This document shows positions 62,399-64,000 of a stretch of DNA of 64,000 nucleotides, piece after piece. Both the position numbers and the translations under genes were made by a program. Under the pieces are notes generated by a model. It was not told the DNA's origin, ran no database searches, and saw only the letters and a program-made list of their open reading frames with translations. Source of the stretch: Desulfosporosinus metallidurans (GTDB taxonomy: Bacteria; Bacillota; Desulfitobacteriia; Desulfitobacteriales; Desulfitobacteriaceae); assembly GCF_001936615.1 (NCBI RefSeq), contig NZ_MLBF01000004.1, positions 1 through 64,000 on the forward strand, read 5' to 3'. How positions within the stretch are numbered: position 1 is the first letter of the stretch; each line of letters begins with the position of its first letter.

Positions 62399-64000
62399 TT
62401 ATACTACGTCTGTATCCAAGTTCGCTCCCGCGAACTGACTATAATAAAGATCGGCATAGAAGCCCTTCTGAGCAAGAAGTCCATGATGGTTACCCATTTC
62501 AATAATATTTCCTTTGTTCATCACGAGGATCAAATCTGCATCTCTGATCGTCGAAAGTCTATGAGCAATGACAAAGCTTGTTCTTCCACTCATCAGTTCC
62601 GTCATGGCGCGTTGAATATAAATTTCCGTTCTTGAGTCAACACTACTGGTCGCTTCATCCAGAATCAAGATTGCAGGATCAGCAAGTATGGCTCGCGCAA
62701 TCGTGAGGAGTTGCTTTTGACCCTGCGAAATATTGGAGGCTTCCTCATTTAAGATGGTGTTGTATCCCTCTGGAAGAGTTTTAATAAAGTGATTAGCATG
62801 GGCAGCTCTTGCCGCCTTTATAACCTCTTCTTCAGTTGCACCTTCCCGACCGTAAGCGATATTCTCCATGATCGTGCCATTAAAGAGCCATGTATCTTGG
62901 AGCACCATACCGAAAATATTACGCAAATCTCCACGTTTGATATCCCTGATATCCACGCCATCAACCGTAATCTTGCCAGCCTTGATTTCATAGAAACGCA
63001 TCAATAAGTTGACCAGAGTCGTTTTACCAGCACCCGTTGGCCCCACTATAGCAATCGTGTTTCCCTGCTTGACATCAATATTCATGCCCTTGATAAGGGT
63101 TTCATTCTCTTTATAGCTAAAATCGACATTTTTGAAGCTGACGTCTCCCTTAGGGAAAGCGATAACCTTAGCATCTGCACGATCCGGCAATTCTTCCACT
63201 TCATCTAAGAGCTCAAAGACACGTTCGGCCGAGGCTACGGTTGATTGAATAATGTTTGCTATATTGGCAGTTTGAACGATGGGCATGGTAAATTGTCTTG
63301 AATACTGAATAAAGGCCTGGATATCTCCAATCGTTATTCTCCCATTCGTGACAAAAATGCCGCCAACAACACTGACAATAACATACCCCAGATTGCTGAC
63401 AAATCTCATGAGGGGCATGATAATACCTGAGATAAACTGGGCTTTCCACCCTGCATCGTAGAGTCGGTTATTGATTTCATTGAAGGTCTCGATGGATTTC
63501 CCCTCATGTCCAAAGGCCTTAACAATAACATGACCGGTGTACATTTCTTCGACATGCCCATTCAGTTCACCCAGAGATTTTTGCTGAGCTGCAAAGTGTT
63601 TTTGAGAGTGTTTGGCAATACCGGTGGTTACTAAGACATAAAGAGGGAGCGTTAAAATAACAATCAAGGTTAGAAGCGGGCTGATGGTTAGCATCATGAC
63701 GATAACCCCAATAATCGTTACGATCGACGTGATCAATTGGGTAAGACTTTGCTGTAAAGTATTGGCAATATTATCCACATCATTGGTGACTCGACTCAAG
63801 ATTTCGCCATGTGTCCTAGCATCAAAAAATCTAAGCGGCAACCTCGATAGCTTGTCATCCACGTCTTTGCGCAGATCATAAACTGTTTTTTGAGCCACTC
63901 CAGCCATAATATATTGTTGAACATAACTAAATAAGGCACTCACAAGATATAACCCTATTAGAATCAGAACGATTCTGAGGATATAGTCAAAATCAATTTT
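62399..64000 (-). CDS. ABC-type multidrug/lipid exporter, fused permease-ATPase (partial)
   Basis: At least 533 codons; the frame runs off the window edge (IDFDYILRIVLILIGLYLVS continues before the first internal start), so the N-terminus is missing. Membrane domain to about residue 290, then the ATPase: Walker A GPTGAGKTT, Q-loop VLQDTWLF, signature NISQGQKQLLTIARA, Walker B AILILDEATSSVD, H-loop AHRLST. Similar exporters are often encoded as heterodimers; the partner would lie beyond the window. Confidence 0.92.
   Translation of the reverse strand, partial: KIDFDYILRIVLILIGLYLVSALFSYVQQYIMAGVAQKTVYDLRKDVDDKLSRLPLRFFDARTHGEILSRVTNDVDNIANTLQQSLTQLITSIVTIIGVIVMMLTISPLLTLIVILTLPLYVLVTTGIAKHSQKHFAAQQKSLGELNGHVEEMYTGHVIVKAFGHEGKSIETFNEINNRLYDAGWKAQFISGIIMPLMRFVSNLGYVIVSVVGGIFVTNGRITIGDIQAFIQYSRQFTMPIVQTANIANIIQSTVASAERVFELLDEVEELPDRADAKVIAFPKGDVSFKNVDFSYKENETLIKGMNIDVKQGNTIAIVGPTGAGKTTLVNLLMRFYEIKAGKITVDGVDIRDIKRGDLRNIFGMVLQDTWLFNGTIMENIAYGREGATEEEVIKAARAAHANHFIKTLPEGYNTILNEEASNISQGQKQLLTIARAILADPAILILDEATSSVDSRTEIYIQRAMTELMSGRTSFVIAHRLSTIRDADLILVMNKGNIIEMGNHHGLLAQKGFYADLYYSQFAGANLDTDVV

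Overview
The window looks like chromosome of an anaerobic, endospore-forming Firmicute, most likely Peptococcaceae close to Desulfosporosinus/Desulfitobacterium. I infer this from a GerABC-type germination operon, class III ribonucleotide reductase, radical SAM enzymes, three cobalamin riboswitches and a dense set of ECF metal and vitamin transporters. Assignment to a genus is inference only. No tRNA, rRNA, CRISPR array or complete insertion sequence was seen.

Region 1 (1-4.5 kb) is accessory. It has a nitroreductase, a three-gene toxin-antitoxin-SecB-like chaperone (TAC) operon, a metallo-beta-lactamase-fold hydrolase, a Fic relic, a small membrane protein and a 268-bp element with 16-bp terminal inverted repeats. 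Region 2 (4.5-26.5 kb) is mainly housekeeping, mostly on the minus strand. It holds gltBD, a spore germination operon with two permease paralogues, a CLC antiporter with an RCK_C tail, alr-nnrDE-acpS, and a BusR-like GntR/RCK_C regulator divergent from a glutamate 2,3-aminomutase gene. After these come a radical SAM protein, a degenerate Doc-like protein, a VOC protein and a HEAT-like/MGMT fusion.

Region 3 (26.7-37.3 kb) and region 5 (55-62.3 kb) together form a dispersed Ni/Co-type metal uptake regulon. It includes two CbiM-type components, two CbiQ and two CbiO proteins, a FecBCD-like ABC transporter plus an orphan second binding protein, two CooT proteins, two FmdE proteins (one truncated), two methyltransferases and a TrmO with a His-rich tail. 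Six transcription units in these regions share the same 5' architecture: a sigma-H-like promoter (AGGRATT, 11-12 bp, GTAGAATA) followed by a conserved hairpin of the GACCATGGAGGT type ending in a U-tract. This shared promoter-attenuator element is the strongest candidate for an undescribed regulatory system. The same regions are full of relics (ABC ATPase tails, permease, CbiM, CbiO, NrdD and HicB fragments), which record repeated duplication and decay of transporter operons.

Region 4 (38-55 kb) is a cobalamin block. Two tandem B12 riboswitches, with a 64-codon gene between them, precede an operon. It encodes a 1439-aa cell-wall protein with alpha/alpha-barrel and DUF4430 modules (the architecture of intrinsic factor/transcobalamin), a DUF4430 lipoprotein, and an ECF T-AA'-S transporter. 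A third B12 riboswitch precedes the B12-independent ribonucleotide reductase nrdDG. B12-dependent metH follows upstream. The apparent logic is to capture and import B12 when it is scarce, and to run B12-independent deoxynucleotide synthesis at the same time. The window ends inside an ABC exporter gene.
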